A stretch of DNA of 24,378 nucleotides, taken from assembly GCF_028207065.1 (NCBI RefSeq), contig NZ_JAQLFP010000034.1, positions 1 to 24,378 of the forward strand, in the 5' to 3' direction. The position numbers and the translations under genes are program-made. Shown in pieces: positions 13,878-22,164 of the stretch; within the stretch, counting starts at the first letter, position 1; every line of letters starts with the position of its first letter. Origin of the DNA: Collinsella aerofaciens (GTDB lineage Bacteria > Actinomycetota > Coriobacteriia > Coriobacteriales > Coriobacteriaceae). The notes under the pieces are model-generated. The model searched no databases and was not told where the DNA came from. It saw only the letters and a list, made by a program, of their open reading frames with translations.

Positions 13878-15326
13878 ATGGCAGAATCTCGTGCGGAGCG
13901 TAAGGCTCGTCGTGCTTTGATCGAGGCGGCTGAGGGGTCGGAGGAGAAAAAATCTTCCAAGAAATCCAAGTCGTCTCAGGATGCGAAGGGTAAGTCGGCG
14001 AAGGGCAAGGTTAAGACCAAGCGTTCTGGCTCTCGTCAGGGCGGGGATAAGGCGCCTCACGTTCGTTCCAAAGGCTCGCGCAAGGATTCGGCTCAGCCTG
14101 CGCGTAAGGCCGTGGATCCCAAGTCTCCCTGTTCGATCATGAAAGCTTGTGGTGGGTGTACGGCGCTCAATCGTCCTTATAAGAAGCAGTTGGCGGCCAA
14201 GCAGGCTGCTATGGAGGAGCTGTTTGCTGAGCTCTGTGAGCGCGAGGGTGTTGCCGCGGATCCCATTCGCGGTATGGGTGTTACCTTGGGCGATCCGGGC
14301 AAATATCCTGCTCCGCGCGGTTTTCGTCATAAGGCTGCCACTCCCTTTGCTCCCGGTAAGGAGGGTACTGTCCGCTGCGGCTTTTTTGAGCGCGGTTCGC
14401 ACAGAATCGTTGCCGTGCCCGAATGCCCCGTCGAGGTACCGGGCGCCCGACAGATTCTTAACGGCATCGCGCGTGAAGCTGAGCGCCTGCACATTCCCGC
14501 CTTTAACGAGGACAAGCATCTGGGCTTGCTCCGCTATGCCGTCGTCCGCTGCGGTTGGCGTACCGACCAGATTATGGTCACCCTCGTGACCGCTCAGCGC
14601 GACTTGCCGCATGCGCAGGAGTTCTTTGAGGCTGTCGCCGCACTCGATCCGCATATCGTCACCGTTGCCCAAAACATCAACGGACGCCCCGGTAACGCCA
14701 TCTTGGGTGAGGAGACTCGTATCGTCTATGGCGCCGAGTGCATGCGCGACCAGCTGCTCGGTTGCGAATTCGATATCTCCCCTACCGCGTTCTACCAGAC
14801 CAACCCGCAGCAGACCGAGCTGCTCTACCAGCTCGCTATCGATGGCATGGATCTGCGCCAGGACGATGTGCTTATGGATGCCTACTGCGGCAGCGGCACC
14901 ATCGGTCTTTGCGCAGCTAAAGAAGCCCAGAACAAGGGTATCGGCATTATGCTGCTCGGAGTGGAGCGCAACCCGGCGGGCATTGCCGACGCACGCCGCA
15001 ATGCCGAGCTCAACGGCCTCACCCGCAGCGCTTGGTTTATGGCCGACGACGCCACCGATTACATCCTGGACGCTGCCGATAACAACGAGCGCGTTGACGT
15101 TCTCTCCATCGACCCGCCGCGCGCCGGCTCTACACCCGAGTTCCTCGAAGCCGCCTGCGCACTTAAGCCGCGCCGCATCACCTATATCAGCTGCAACCCC
15201 GTCACCCAAGAGCGCGACCTACACCAGCTCCTCGACGGAGGTTATCGCCTGCTCAAGATCACGCCGGTCGACATGTTCCCTCATACCGACCACACCGAGA
15301 CCGTCGCGGTCCTCGAGCGCCGCTAA
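13878..15326 (+). CDS. rlmD: 23S rRNA (uracil-C5)-methyltransferase, RlmD/RumA type
   Basis: This 482-residue protein is a TrmA/RlmD-class RNA uridine C5 methyltransferase, expected to make m5U in 23S rRNA with S-adenosylmethionine. Four cysteines for an iron-sulfur cluster are visible: Cys85, Cys91, Cys94 (C-x5-C-x2-C) and Cys183. Then come SPTAFYQTNPQQTELLY, the SAM site DAYCGSGTIGL (334-344), DPPRAG (412-417), the catalytic Cys439 in YISCNP and the base Glu474 in HTDHTETV. Residues 1 to about 80 replace the usual TRAM domain with a Lys/Ser/Arg-rich, probably disordered tail. Codons in the first ~500 bases end in T far more often (CGT, GCT, GGT) than in the rest of the gene. The ATG at 13878 follows GTGGGG. 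The precise target (RlmD or a dual RlmCD role) cannot be set from sequence. Confidence 0.88.
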   Translation: MAESRAERKARRALIEAAEGSEEKKSSKKSKSSQDAKGKSAKGKVKTKRSGSRQGGDKAPHVRSKGSRKDSAQPARKAVDPKSPCSIMKACGGCTALNRPYKKQLAAKQAAMEELFAELCEREGVAADPIRGMGVTLGDPGKYPAPRGFRHKAATPFAPGKEGTVRCGFFERGSHRIVAVPECPVEVPGARQILNGIAREAERLHIPAFNEDKHLGLLRYAVVRCGWRTDQIMVTLVTAQRDLPHAQEFFEAVAALDPHIVTVAQNINGRPGNAILGEETRIVYGAECMRDQLLGCEFDISPTAFYQTNPQQTELLYQLAIDGMDLRQDDVLMDAYCGSGTIGLCAAKEAQNKGIGIMLLGVERNPAGIADARRNAELNGLTRSAWFMADDATDYILDAADNNERVDVLSIDPPRAGSTPEFLEAACALKPRRITYISCNPVTQERDLHQLLDGGYRLLKITPVDMFPHTDHTETVAVLERR

Positions 15327-15341
15327 TCCACCGGCACAAGA

Positions 15342-15371
15342 AAGGGGGCGGCCCGTCTGGACTGCCCCCTT
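15342..15371. terminator. Bidirectional terminator between convergent genes
   Basis: AAGGGGGC (15342-15349) pairs with GCCCCCTT (15364-15371) in a perfect 8-bp stem with a 14-nt loop. It lies 15 bp after the rRNA methyltransferase stop codon and 20 bp from the stop of the convergent PHP gene. The U-tracts are short on both sides (TTCGCTT and TTTCTTG), so it is moderate in strength. Confidence 0.65.
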
Positions 15372-15391
15372 CGCTTGGTTTATGAACTCCG

Positions 15392-16213
15392 CTACATCCC
15401 CTTGCGCAGGTCGCACACGCCGGCTGCCGCCATCTCGCGCAGCAGCGTCTCGCGATCGCGCGTCACGATCAAATCCAGCGGGAAGTGAATCTCGTCGAGC
15501 ATCTTGCGCGCGTGATCGAGCTTGCCAATGGCCATGCCAATGTGGGCATCGGTCGACACGCCAATGCCAACGCCCAGCTCGGCGCAGCGCTCGGCGATCT
15601 TGCGGCATACGGCCCAATGCTCAGTGTCGGCACCGTGCTCAAGACTATGGTTGTTGATCTCGATAATCTTGTGCTTGGCCTTAGCCGCCAACAGCACCTC
15701 GTCGATATCGAACGGCACGCCCGAGCGCCCCGCATGCCCCAGCATGAACACCTTGGGGTGCTCCAGGGCATTGATGTACATCTCGGTCGTCTCGGCGAGC
15801 GTCGCGCCTTCGGCAAACTGCGGGTTATGCACGCTTGCCACCAAATAATCCAAATTACGCGTCACCAAATCGAACAGCGAATGCTCACGACTATACGAAT
15901 CGCCGGCGATATTGAGCGAAACGGGAATGTCCTCGCCAAACAAGCTTCCGTCCAGCGAAACGATATCGGCCTCGGCGCCGCGGAGCACCAGCACGCCGCT
16001 CCAAATGCGCGGCCAGATATCCTGGTTAATAAAGAACTGGAAACTGCGCAGGTCATTGGGGCAAGGCGTAACCATCGAGCTTAAATGATCGGCGGAACCG
16101 AGCACCTGAAGGCCGCGCTCCGCCGCCCAATAGATGTTCTCCTCGATGGTTGAGTACGCATGCGCAGAGAACATCGTATGAGTATGAATATCACAAGAAA
16201 GAAGGTAGGGCAT
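15392..16213 (-). CDS. PHP-domain metal-dependent phosphatase/hydrolase (YcdX-like)
   Basis: This 273-residue protein is a PHP-domain hydrolase of the type seen in E. coli YcdX, with a probable three-metal active site. Metal-binding motifs are DIHTHT (His10, His12), SADH, EADIV, ASVHNP, LGHAGR, EINNHS and STDAHIG. The expected activity is phosphoester hydrolysis; the natural substrate is not known. The ATG at 16213 follows AAGGAGACCCG; the in-frame extension to 16357 lacks a binding site and crosses the promoter. The gene is convergent with the rRNA methyltransferase and is preceded by its own promoter, so it is probably transcribed alone. Confidence 0.88.
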   Translation of the reverse strand: MPYLLSCDIHTHTMFSAHAYSTIEENIYWAAERGLQVLGSADHLSSMVTPCPNDLRSFQFFINQDIWPRIWSGVLVLRGAEADIVSLDGSLFGEDIPVSLNIAGDSYSREHSLFDLVTRNLDYLVASVHNPQFAEGATLAETTEMYINALEHPKVFMLGHAGRSGVPFDIDEVLLAAKAKHKIIEINNHSLEHGADTEHWAVCRKIAERCAELGVGIGVSTDAHIGMAIGKLDHARKMLDEIHFPLDLIVTRDRETLLREMAAAGVCDLRKGM

Positions 16214-16250
16214 CGGGTCTCCTTGTCCAGTATGGCCGTCGCGTGTATTC

Positions 16251-16279
16251 ATTGTACGCATAGCTTTCGGCAGTCGTAA
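16251..16279 (-). promoter_or_regulatory. Promoter of the PHP hydrolase gene
   Basis: The minus strand reads TACAAT (16251-16256) as -10 and TTACGA (16274-16279) as -35 with 17 bp between. The -10 lies 38 bp upstream of the start codon. The -35 is weak but correctly placed. Confidence 0.55.
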
Positions 16280-16313
16280 AACTGCTTCATCCCAATCACA
16301 CAACGGCATAGAC

Positions 16314-16344
16314 AACGGGGTCTGGCTTAAAACCAAACCCCGTT
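16314..16344 (-). terminator. Hairpin after the aminotransferase gene, probable terminator
   Basis: On the minus strand AACGGGGT and ACCCCGTT form an 8-bp stem extended by a wobble pair and three more pairs, around the loop TTTTAAG. It begins 29 bp after the aminotransferase stop codon. The following GTCTATG is not a proper U-tract, so termination may be partial. Confidence 0.5.
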
Positions 16345-16372
16345 TCACGTAAAACATTGCAAGCAGAGCGCT

Positions 16373-17563
16373 TTACTTTCGACGATATTCGTCGGCCAGT
16401 TGCTTCCAGGCAGGCAACGAATTGACGATGGTCTCGTAGCTCACACAGTAGCCAAGGCGGAACCAGCCCGGCATGCCAAAGCTATCCGAAGGCACCGCGA
16501 GCAGCTCATACTTCTTCGCGCGCTCGCAGAAGGCGTTCGCATCGGGCTCCAGCGCCTTCACCCACAGGTAGAATGCACCATCCGGCTCAACATAGGTGTA
16601 GCCATACTCCGCCAGTGCATCGGTAAGCGCGGTGCGGTTGCGTGCATAGGCCTCAACGTCACTCGGCTCATCGACGCAATCGATAATCACGCGCTGGAAG
16701 AGCGCCGGTGCGCATACAAAACCCAGCGTACGGGCAGCACCCGCAACAGCCGGCATCAGACGGGCAGCCTGCGGATTGGTGTTGGGAACCAAGATCCACC
16801 CCACGCGCTCGCCCGGCAGCGAAAGCGACTTGGAATACGAGTAACACACCACGGTGTTCTCGTAGATCGAGGGCACCCAAGCCACCTCGGCACCGTACAC
16901 GATCTCGCGGTACGGCTCATCAGAGATGAGCATAATCGGATTCTCGGGATCACGCTGAGCGCTGGCCTCACGCAGAACATTGGCCAGTCGCGTCAGCGTG
17001 TCGCGTGTATATACGGCACCGGTCGGATTGTTGGGCGAGTCGCTGATGACGGCAGCCGTCTTATCAGTAATCGCCTTGAGCACGTTACTCACGCTCAGCT
17101 GGAACGTATCTTCATCGGCGAGCGCCTCGACACACGTACAGCCGGCCTTCTCAATCCAAACGCGATACTCCGGAAAGTACGGGGCGATAACAATGACCTC
17201 GTCACCCGGGTTCGTCACGGCATTGAGCGTGCAGGTGAGCGAAGCCGCCGCGCCCACGGTCATAAAGACATCCTTGCCCTCATAGCTCGTGCCAAAGCGA
17301 CGGTTGAGCGAGTCAGCGACGGCTGCTCGACATTGCGGCAGACCCGGCGCAGGCGTGTATCCATGCAGCTGGTCGCTCGGCAGCTCCAAGGCCTTCTTAA
17401 TGGACTCAGCCACAGCAGCGGGCGCCGGAACACTCGGGTTGCCCAGCGAAAAATCGAATACGTTCTCCGCACCGATCTGCGCCTTGCGCTCAAGGCCATA
17501 GCTAAAGATCTCACGGATGATGGAGCTTTCCGCACCGCGAGCATACATAGTTTCGTTGATCAT
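16373..17563 (-). CDS. Class I/II PLP-dependent aminotransferase
   Basis: This 396-residue protein is a fold-type I aminotransferase. Marks are SLGNPSVPAP (near 39-48), GYTPAPGLP, the cofactor-binding NNPTG (178-182), ISDEPY with Asp215, and the Schiff-base Lys245 in YSYSKSLSLPGERVGW. A late substrate-binding arginine probably lies in WFRLGYC. It would move an amino group between an amino acid and a 2-oxo acid, and resembles aspartate/aromatic-type enzymes; the substrate is not clear. The ATG at 17563 follows AAAGGGGAACAG; an open extension to 17662 runs through the promoter and a palindrome and was rejected. It is a single-gene unit between the PHP gene and ftsH. Confidence 0.9.
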   Translation of the reverse strand: MINETMYARGAESSIIREIFSYGLERKAQIGAENVFDFSLGNPSVPAPAAVAESIKKALELPSDQLHGYTPAPGLPQCRAAVADSLNRRFGTSYEGKDVFMTVGAAASLTCTLNAVTNPGDEVIVIAPYFPEYRVWIEKAGCTCVEALADEDTFQLSVSNVLKAITDKTAAVISDSPNNPTGAVYTRDTLTRLANVLREASAQRDPENPIMLISDEPYREIVYGAEVAWVPSIYENTVVCYSYSKSLSLPGERVGWILVPNTNPQAARLMPAVAGAARTLGFVCAPALFQRVIIDCVDEPSDVEAYARNRTALTDALAEYGYTYVEPDGAFYLWVKALEPDANAFCERAKKYELLAVPSDSFGMPGWFRLGYCVSYETIVNSLPAWKQLADEYRRK

Positions 17564-17587
17564 CTGTTCCCCTTTCGCATAGGCGCT

Positions 17588-17593
17588 ATTGTA
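17588..17593 (-). promoter_or_regulatory. Candidate -10 box of the aminotransferase gene
   Basis: The minus strand reads GCGTACAATAGC, with TACAAT 24 bp upstream of the start codon. The surrounding bases are close to those at the PHP promoter (AGCTATGCGTACAAT against AGCTAAAGCGTACAAT). No clear -35 box is present. Confidence 0.4.
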
Positions 17594-17621
17594 CGCTTTA
17601 GCTGAGCAAAGTGCCGCAGCA

Positions 17622-17685
17622 ATGTTGATTGGGGACAGACTTAAATGCGTGAAAACGCTCATTTAAGTCTGTCCCCAATCAACAT
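17622..17685. repeat. Perfect 26-bp inverted repeat
   Basis: The arms at 17622-17647 and 17660-17685 are perfect complements and enclose 12 nt that can fold further into CGT-GAAA-ACG. The arm contains GATTGGGGACAGACTTAAAT. It lies between the aminotransferase promoter and the ftsH terminator, close to both but part of neither. GGGGACAG-type palindromes of this kind are familiar from REP-like repeats in other genomes, so this may be a single REP-like unit. Confidence 0.75.
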
Positions 17686-17692
17686 ATCGCTT

Positions 17693-17730
17693 AAAAGAAA
17701 AGCCTCCACAGGTTTCCCCGCGGAGGCTTT
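17693..17730 (-). terminator. Intrinsic terminator of ftsH
   Basis: On the minus strand a 9-bp stem (17722-17730 with 17699-17707, AAAGCCTCC/GGAGGCTTT) has a 14-nt loop and is followed by TTCTTTTAA. It lies 12 bp after the ftsH stop codon and should end the hpt-ftsH transcript. Confidence 0.85.
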
Positions 17731-17741
17731 CGCTACAAGAA

Positions 17742-19880
17742 CTATTTGTCGGCGTCGGTGTTGCCGTCAGCGTTGGCGGCATTGCCATCTCCGGCATCAT
17801 CGGATGCGGCTTCGGCATCCTCCTGCATGGCCGCCTGCGCAAAGGCCGCGGCATCAGCCGCCAACTCCTCCTCGCTCATGCGAGGCGAGCGCTTCTTGGT
17901 CGGCATGCCGGCCGCCTTGGCGTTGCGCTCCTCCTTGGCCGCCAGGATATCGCCCTCGCGCTCAAGGTAAGCATCCCACTCGTTGTCGAGCAGGGCGTTC
18001 ACGGCGTCGCCTTCGACGGTCTCGCGCTCAAGCAGCACCTTCGCCATCAGATCGAGCTGATCGCGACGGGCATCCAAAATCTCGACCGCACGGCGATGGG
18101 CTTCGCGCATGATGCGCTGAACCTCGATATCGATGCGGCGCGCCGTCTCCTCGGAGTAATCCTGGTGATCGGCGTAGTCGCGACCCAGGAACACCTGATG
18201 TTGCGCCTCGCCAAAGACCTGCGTGCCCAGCTCCTCGCTCATGCCCAAGCGCGTGACCATCTCGCGCGCCATCTTAGTCGCGCGCTCCAGATCGTTGCTC
18301 GCGCCCGACGTGATGTCGTCGCACATGAGCTCCTCGGCAACGCGACCGCCCAAGAACACGGCGAGCTCGTCGAGCATCTCGTTCTTGGTCTTGAGGAAGT
18401 GGTCCTCCTGCGGAAGCTGCAGTGTGTAGCCCAGGGCCTGACCGCGGCTGACGATCGAGATCTTATGAACCGGATCGGAGTGCTCCAGGATGTGGCCCAC
18501 CAAAGCGTGACCGCTCTCATGGTAGGCAATCGTGGTGCGCTCGACTTCGGTCATCACGCGACCCTTGCGTTGCGGTCCGGCAATCACGCGCTCCATCGAC
18601 TCCTCGACCTCGTCCATCGAGATCACAGAACGATGACGGCGAGCGGCCAGCAGCGCAGACTCGTTGAGCAGGTTCGCCAAATCGGCACCAGTAAAGCCAA
18701 CGGTCATCTGGGCGAGCTTCTCAAACTTAACGTCCTCGTCCATCGGCTTGTTCTCAGCATGCACGCGCAAGATCTGCTCGCGGCCCTTCACGTCCGGACG
18801 GTCGACCGTAACCTGACGGTCAAAACGGCCGGGGCGCAGCAATGCCGGATCCAGGATGTCAGGACGGTTGGTCGCAGCGATCAGGATGACCGACTCGCTT
18901 TCCTCAAAGCCGTCCATCTCGACCAGCAGCTGGTTGAGCGTTTGCTCGCGCTCGTCGTGACCGCCGCCCAAGCCAGCTCCGCGCTGACGTCCCACGGCAT
19001 CGATCTCGTCAATAAAGATGATTGACGGAGCCTGAGACTTGGCCTCCTTAAAAAGGTCGCGCACGCGGCTGGCGCCGACACCCACGAACATCTCGACAAA
19101 GTCGGAACCCGAGATGCTAAAGAACGGCACGCCCGCCTCGCCGGCAACGGCCTTGGCCAGCAGGGTTTTACCGGTACCCGGAGGGCCCACCAGCAACACG
19201 CCACGCGGGATCTTGGCGCCCAGCTTGCGATAGCGATCCGGATCGCTCAAAAAGTCACGGATCTCCTCGAGCTCCTCGACTGCCTCGTCCACGCCGGCAA
19301 CGTCCTCGAACTTGACCTTGGGACGCGTAGCCTCGTTGGTCTTGGCATTGGTCTTGCCAAACTGCATGTTCCTATTATTGGCGCCCATCATCTGGCGCAT
19401 AAAGTAGAACATGATGGCGATCAGGGCAATCGTCGGCAGCACACTCATCGCCAAGTCGCCCCAAAAATCGGGGTCGTTGGTGTTGACGATGTACTTGGTG
19501 TCGGGGTGCTCCGCCATAAGCTCGGCAAGCGAATCGGAGCCGACATAGGTCGAGGAGAAGCTCTTGAGCTCGCTCGTGTCGCCCTTGTCCTTTTTCGTCT
19601 TCCAGTAATGACCCGTCACGCTTCCGTCCTGAACCGTATAGGTCAGATCTTCGACGCGATCCTGCTTGATGGCGCTGACCATCTCACTCGTCGCGAGCTT
19701 TACGGTATTGCTGGACTTGGCAAAGCCGGAGCCCATGTTAAAGAAGGCATAGCCCAGAAGCGCGCAAGCCAAAAGAAAATACAGCCAGCCCGCACGCGTG
19801 GGCTTCTTGCCTCCGGGCATCCCCGGGATCTTTGGGTCCCGGGGAGTCTGGGAATTGTTGTCGTTACGGTCGTCGGGCAT
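17742..19880 (-). CDS. ftsH: ATP-dependent zinc metalloprotease FtsH
   Basis: This 712-residue membrane protease degrades misfolded membrane proteins and short-lived regulators. Two membrane segments (about 31-49 and 144-162) flank a small extracytoplasmic domain. The AAA+ module has Walker A GPPGTGKT (232-239), the pore loop FVGVGA (265-270), Walker B IIFIDEID (287-294) and the second region of homology near 334-353. The zinc site is HESGH (454-458), with the third ligand probably in the [15 protein letters not shown] block. The C-terminal ~70 residues form an Ala/Asp/Glu-rich tail. It starts one base after the hpt stop codon, with GGAGG 12 bases upstream inside hpt, so translation is likely coupled. 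tilS-hpt-ftsH is a conserved gene order in Gram-positive bacteria. Confidence 0.97.
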   Translation of the reverse strand: MPDDRNDNNSQTPRDPKIPGMPGGKKPTRAGWLYFLLACALLGYAFFNMGSGFAKSSNTVKLATSEMVSAIKQDRVEDLTYTVQDGSVTGHYWKTKKDKGDTSELKSFSSTYVGSDSLAELMAEHPDTKYIVNTNDPDFWGDLAMSVLPTIALIAIMFYFMRQMMGANNRNMQFGKTNAKTNEATRPKVKFEDVAGVDEAVEELEEIRDFLSDPDRYRKLGAKIPRGVLLVGPPGTGKTLLAKAVAGEAGVPFFSISGSDFVEMFVGVGASRVRDLFKEAKSQAPSIIFIDEIDAVGRQRGAGLGGGHDEREQTLNQLLVEMDGFEESESVILIAATNRPDILDPALLRPGRFDRQVTVDRPDVKGREQILRVHAENKPMDEDVKFEKLAQMTVGFTGADLANLLNESALLAARRHRSVISMDEVEESMERVIAGPQRKGRVMTEVERTTIAYHESGHALVGHILEHSDPVHKISIVSRGQALGYTLQLPQEDHFLKTKNEMLDELAVFLGGRVAEELMCDDITSGASNDLERATKMAREMVTRLGMSEELGTQVFGEAQHQVFLGRDYADHQDYSEETARRIDIEVQRIMREAHRRAVEILDARRDQLDLMAKVLLERETVEGDAVNALLDNEWDAYLEREGDILAAKEERNAKAAGMPTKKRSPRMSEEELAADAAAFAQAAMQEDAEAASDDAGDGNAANADGNTDADK

Positions 19881-19881
19881 C

Positions 19882-20430
19882 TTACGAATAAACCTCCGGT
19901 TTCAAAATGCCCAGATACGGAAGGTTGCGATAGCGCTCGGCATAGTCGAGGCCGTAGCCCACCACAAAGGCATCGGGGCAATGGGTTCCAACATACTTGG
20001 GCGTGACGGCCGAGACGCGGTCCTCAACGTCCTTCCACAGGAAGGCGGCGACCTCCAGCGAGGCGGGCTTGCGGCTCTCGAGGTTCTTCATCAGATACTT
20101 GAGCGTCAGGCCCGAGTCCAGAATGTCCTCGACGATCAGCACGTCGCGACCGCGGATGTCGATATCCAGGTCCTTAATGATACGCACGATACCCGAGGAC
20201 TTCACGCCGTCGCCGTAGCTCGAAACAGCCATGAAATCGATGTTGGTCGGCAGCTCGATCTTGCGCATCAGGTCGCCCATAAAGACCACGGCGCCGCGCA
20301 GGACCGCAATCAGCACCAGATCCTTACCCGCGTAGTCGCGAGTAATCTGCTCGCCTAGGCGAGAGACGATACCGTCGATATCCTCCTGCGTGAACAGAAC
20401 CTTCTCGATATCCGGATGTTGAGAAGCCAT
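19882..20430 (-). CDS. hpt: Hypoxanthine phosphoribosyltransferase
   Basis: This 182-residue enzyme makes IMP (and usually GMP) from hypoxanthine or guanine and PRPP in purine salvage. The PRPP-binding motif is DVLIVEDILDSGLTL (97-110 region), and LRGAVVFMGDL near residue 44 and SSYGDGVKSSG near residue 70 are typical of the family. The ATG at 20430 follows AAAGGGTTGTC. The gene lies between tilS and ftsH, as in many Gram-positive genomes, with a 147-bp gap upstream that appears to hold its own promoter and a hairpin. Confidence 0.95.
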   Translation of the reverse strand: MASQHPDIEKVLFTQEDIDGIVSRLGEQITRDYAGKDLVLIAVLRGAVVFMGDLMRKIELPTNIDFMAVSSYGDGVKSSGIVRIIKDLDIDIRGRDVLIVEDILDSGLTLKYLMKNLESRKPASLEVAAFLWKDVEDRVSAVTPKYVGTHCPDAFVVGYGLDYAERYRNLPYLGILKPEVYS

Positions 20431-20486
20431 GACAACCCTTTCTTGTGCTTATCGCCCACACACCGCCGTATGGACGCGAACTACAC

Positions 20487-20526
20487 ATTCTAGCAGCGCA
20501 CGGGGTAAATTTACCAGCCCGTGCGC
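20487..20526. promoter_or_regulatory. hpt upstream region: candidate -10 box and hairpin
   Basis: The minus strand reads TAGAAT (20487-20492), a candidate -10 box 57 bp upstream of the hpt start. Directly upstream, GCGCACGGG (20496-20504) pairs with CCCGTGCGC (20518-20526) around an inner 12-bp perfect palindrome GGTAAATTTACC (20504-20515), where a -35 box would be expected. It could be an operator, or a terminator-like stem for tilS, though no U-tract follows. It sits inside the 147-bp gap between tilS and hpt. Confidence 0.45.
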
Positions 20527-20577
20527 CATCAGCGCGGGAATACCGTCAACGTCGCACAGAATAGCAGGCATGGGACG

Positions 20578-22116
20578 CTATTCCGCATCGACCACGCGGA
20601 GCAGATATGCCACGCGCGTTGCGGCCGTGCACTTAAAACGCTCGTCCGCGCGAACTCCGGCGACCCACACCACGGCACCCCCCGGCGCCGTCCTCACCAT
20701 GGGCACGCCGGCGCGCTCGGAAACGGGAATGCGAGCCTCACCTAGCAAGTCGGATACTTTCTTGCTTCGGCCACTCATCCCTAACGGGCACATCACGTCT
20801 CCCGGTGCGGGACCATCCACCCACAGGCGCGCCAATCGCGCCTCGGCAGGGATCTCGCCACGCGAGCCCGCCAGGATCCGCTCACTATCGCTGTCGGCGA
20901 AACCCAAGGCAGCCGCGTCTACCAAAGCTGTCACTTCCCCGGCAGCCGCAAGCTCACGGGCGCGGCGCACGATATCGCATCCCGGCTCAACGGCCATCGG
21001 TTCTGTGACCAGCATACGTCCCCCGCCCAACGGCAAACGACCGGGTACGGTAACCCAGTCCGCGACCAGGCCCTCGCGAGCCGCCGGCGCCTTAAACGCC
21101 AGCATGCCAAACTCAATGCGTGCGTCAATCCCCGCCGGAAGCGTGACCGAGCCGGCGCCCTCGGCAACGCAGGAAAGAACTCGCTCCACATGTCGCATCT
21201 CTGGACGAGCGTCCGGATCGATGCGCTTAATCGCCAGTCGCACGATGCGCCGCGCGATTACCACCTCGGCCGCAGCAAGGCGCCTGGCATCGAGCACCAG
21301 CGCGCCCGCCACCTCCTTACGCAGGCAGCTTCGAAACGCCTGTGCCGAAAGCTGAGACAAAAACGCGTCCTCATCGCCTAAGATCTCGCAGGCGGCGCCA
21401 ATCGTCTTGCAGACGCTCGCATTACGCTGTGCCACCACTGGCATTACCCGATGGCGCACGTAGTTTCGCAGATACGAGATATCCTCATTGCTCTCGTCTT
21501 CACGCCACGGCTGACCATGTACCTGTAGATAGCCCACGAGCTCGCCATGAGTTAGGTCGAGCAAGGGACGCACCACGATATTCCTCCGGCGAGGAATGCT
21601 CGATAGGCCAGCGGGCCCCGAGCCCTTAATCGCGTTCATCAAAAACGTTTCCGCGCGATCCGAAGACGTGTGCGCGGTGCAGATACGAGCCGCCGTTCGC
21701 GATGCCCCCGTCTGGGCACAGAGCTCGCGAACATACCTCCGCGCCGCGGCATAGCGCACCTCGCGGGCCGCGGCCTCAATATTGCCCGACTCCCCATCAA
21801 AATAAGCGTGCTCCACGCACAGCGGTAAACCATATTTCGCGCAGAGCTCACGCACAAAGGCCTCGTCGCCATCGGACGCCTTGCCGCGCAGATGATGGTT
21901 TACATGCAGCACATGCAGGCGCTCGCGAGCAATGGGGGCAACACCGCGTCCGTCTTGGATATCCAGCTTTGATGTGCACGCCATAAGAAGCAGTGCCGTC
22001 GAGTCCGCGCCGCCTGATACCATGAGCACGACAGGAGCAGCCTGCTGCCTCGTTCGGGTCTCATCGACTGCCCCGGGCACGGCATGGTGTCCGTAATGCT
22101 GTGATACCGTTGGCAT
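20578..22116 (-). CDS. tilS: tRNA(Ile)-lysidine synthetase
   Basis: This 512-residue enzyme converts cytidine 34 of tRNA-Ile (CAU anticodon) to lysidine using ATP and lysine, so the tRNA reads AUA. The N-type PP-loop is SGGADS (34-39), followed by HVNHHLRG, TAHTSSDRAETFLMN and GLSSIPRRR, all typical. The C-terminal part (from about residue 330) matches the substrate-binding domains of the long TilS form, ending near the RIPVSERAGVPMV block. The ATG at 22116 follows GGAGGAAGCGA. It is divergent from an MBL-fold gene and precedes hpt and ftsH. Confidence 0.95.
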   Translation of the reverse strand: MPTVSQHYGHHAVPGAVDETRTRQQAAPVVLMVSGGADSTALLLMACTSKLDIQDGRGVAPIARERLHVLHVNHHLRGKASDGDEAFVRELCAKYGLPLCVEHAYFDGESGNIEAAAREVRYAAARRYVRELCAQTGASRTAARICTAHTSSDRAETFLMNAIKGSGPAGLSSIPRRRNIVVRPLLDLTHGELVGYLQVHGQPWREDESNEDISYLRNYVRHRVMPVVAQRNASVCKTIGAACEILGDEDAFLSQLSAQAFRSCLRKEVAGALVLDARRLAAAEVVIARRIVRLAIKRIDPDARPEMRHVERVLSCVAEGAGSVTLPAGIDARIEFGMLAFKAPAAREGLVADWVTVPGRLPLGGGRMLVTEPMAVEPGCDIVRRARELAAAGEVTALVDAAALGFADSDSERILAGSRGEIPAEARLARLWVDGPAPGDVMCPLGMSGRSKKVSDLLGEARIPVSERAGVPMVRTAPGGAVVWVAGVRADERFKCTAATRVAYLLRVVDAE

Positions 22117-22144
22117 TCGCTTCCTCCTCTATTCGTCCGCACCC

Positions 22145-22150
22145 ATTGTA
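22145..22150 (-). promoter_or_regulatory. Candidate -10 box of tilS
   Basis: The minus strand reads GGATACAATGGG with TACAAT 28 bp upstream of the tilS start. No strong -35 box is visible. The intergenic gap is only 48 bp, so the divergent MBL-gene promoter must overlap it or lie inside tilS. Confidence 0.4.
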
Positions 22151-22164
22151 TCCTTTGGAATCTT

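Noticed and set aside
13791..15209. Minus-strand open frame of 472 codons antisense to the rRNA methyltransferase
   Set aside because: It is antisense to a gene with complete catalytic motifs, and its product shows no family features.
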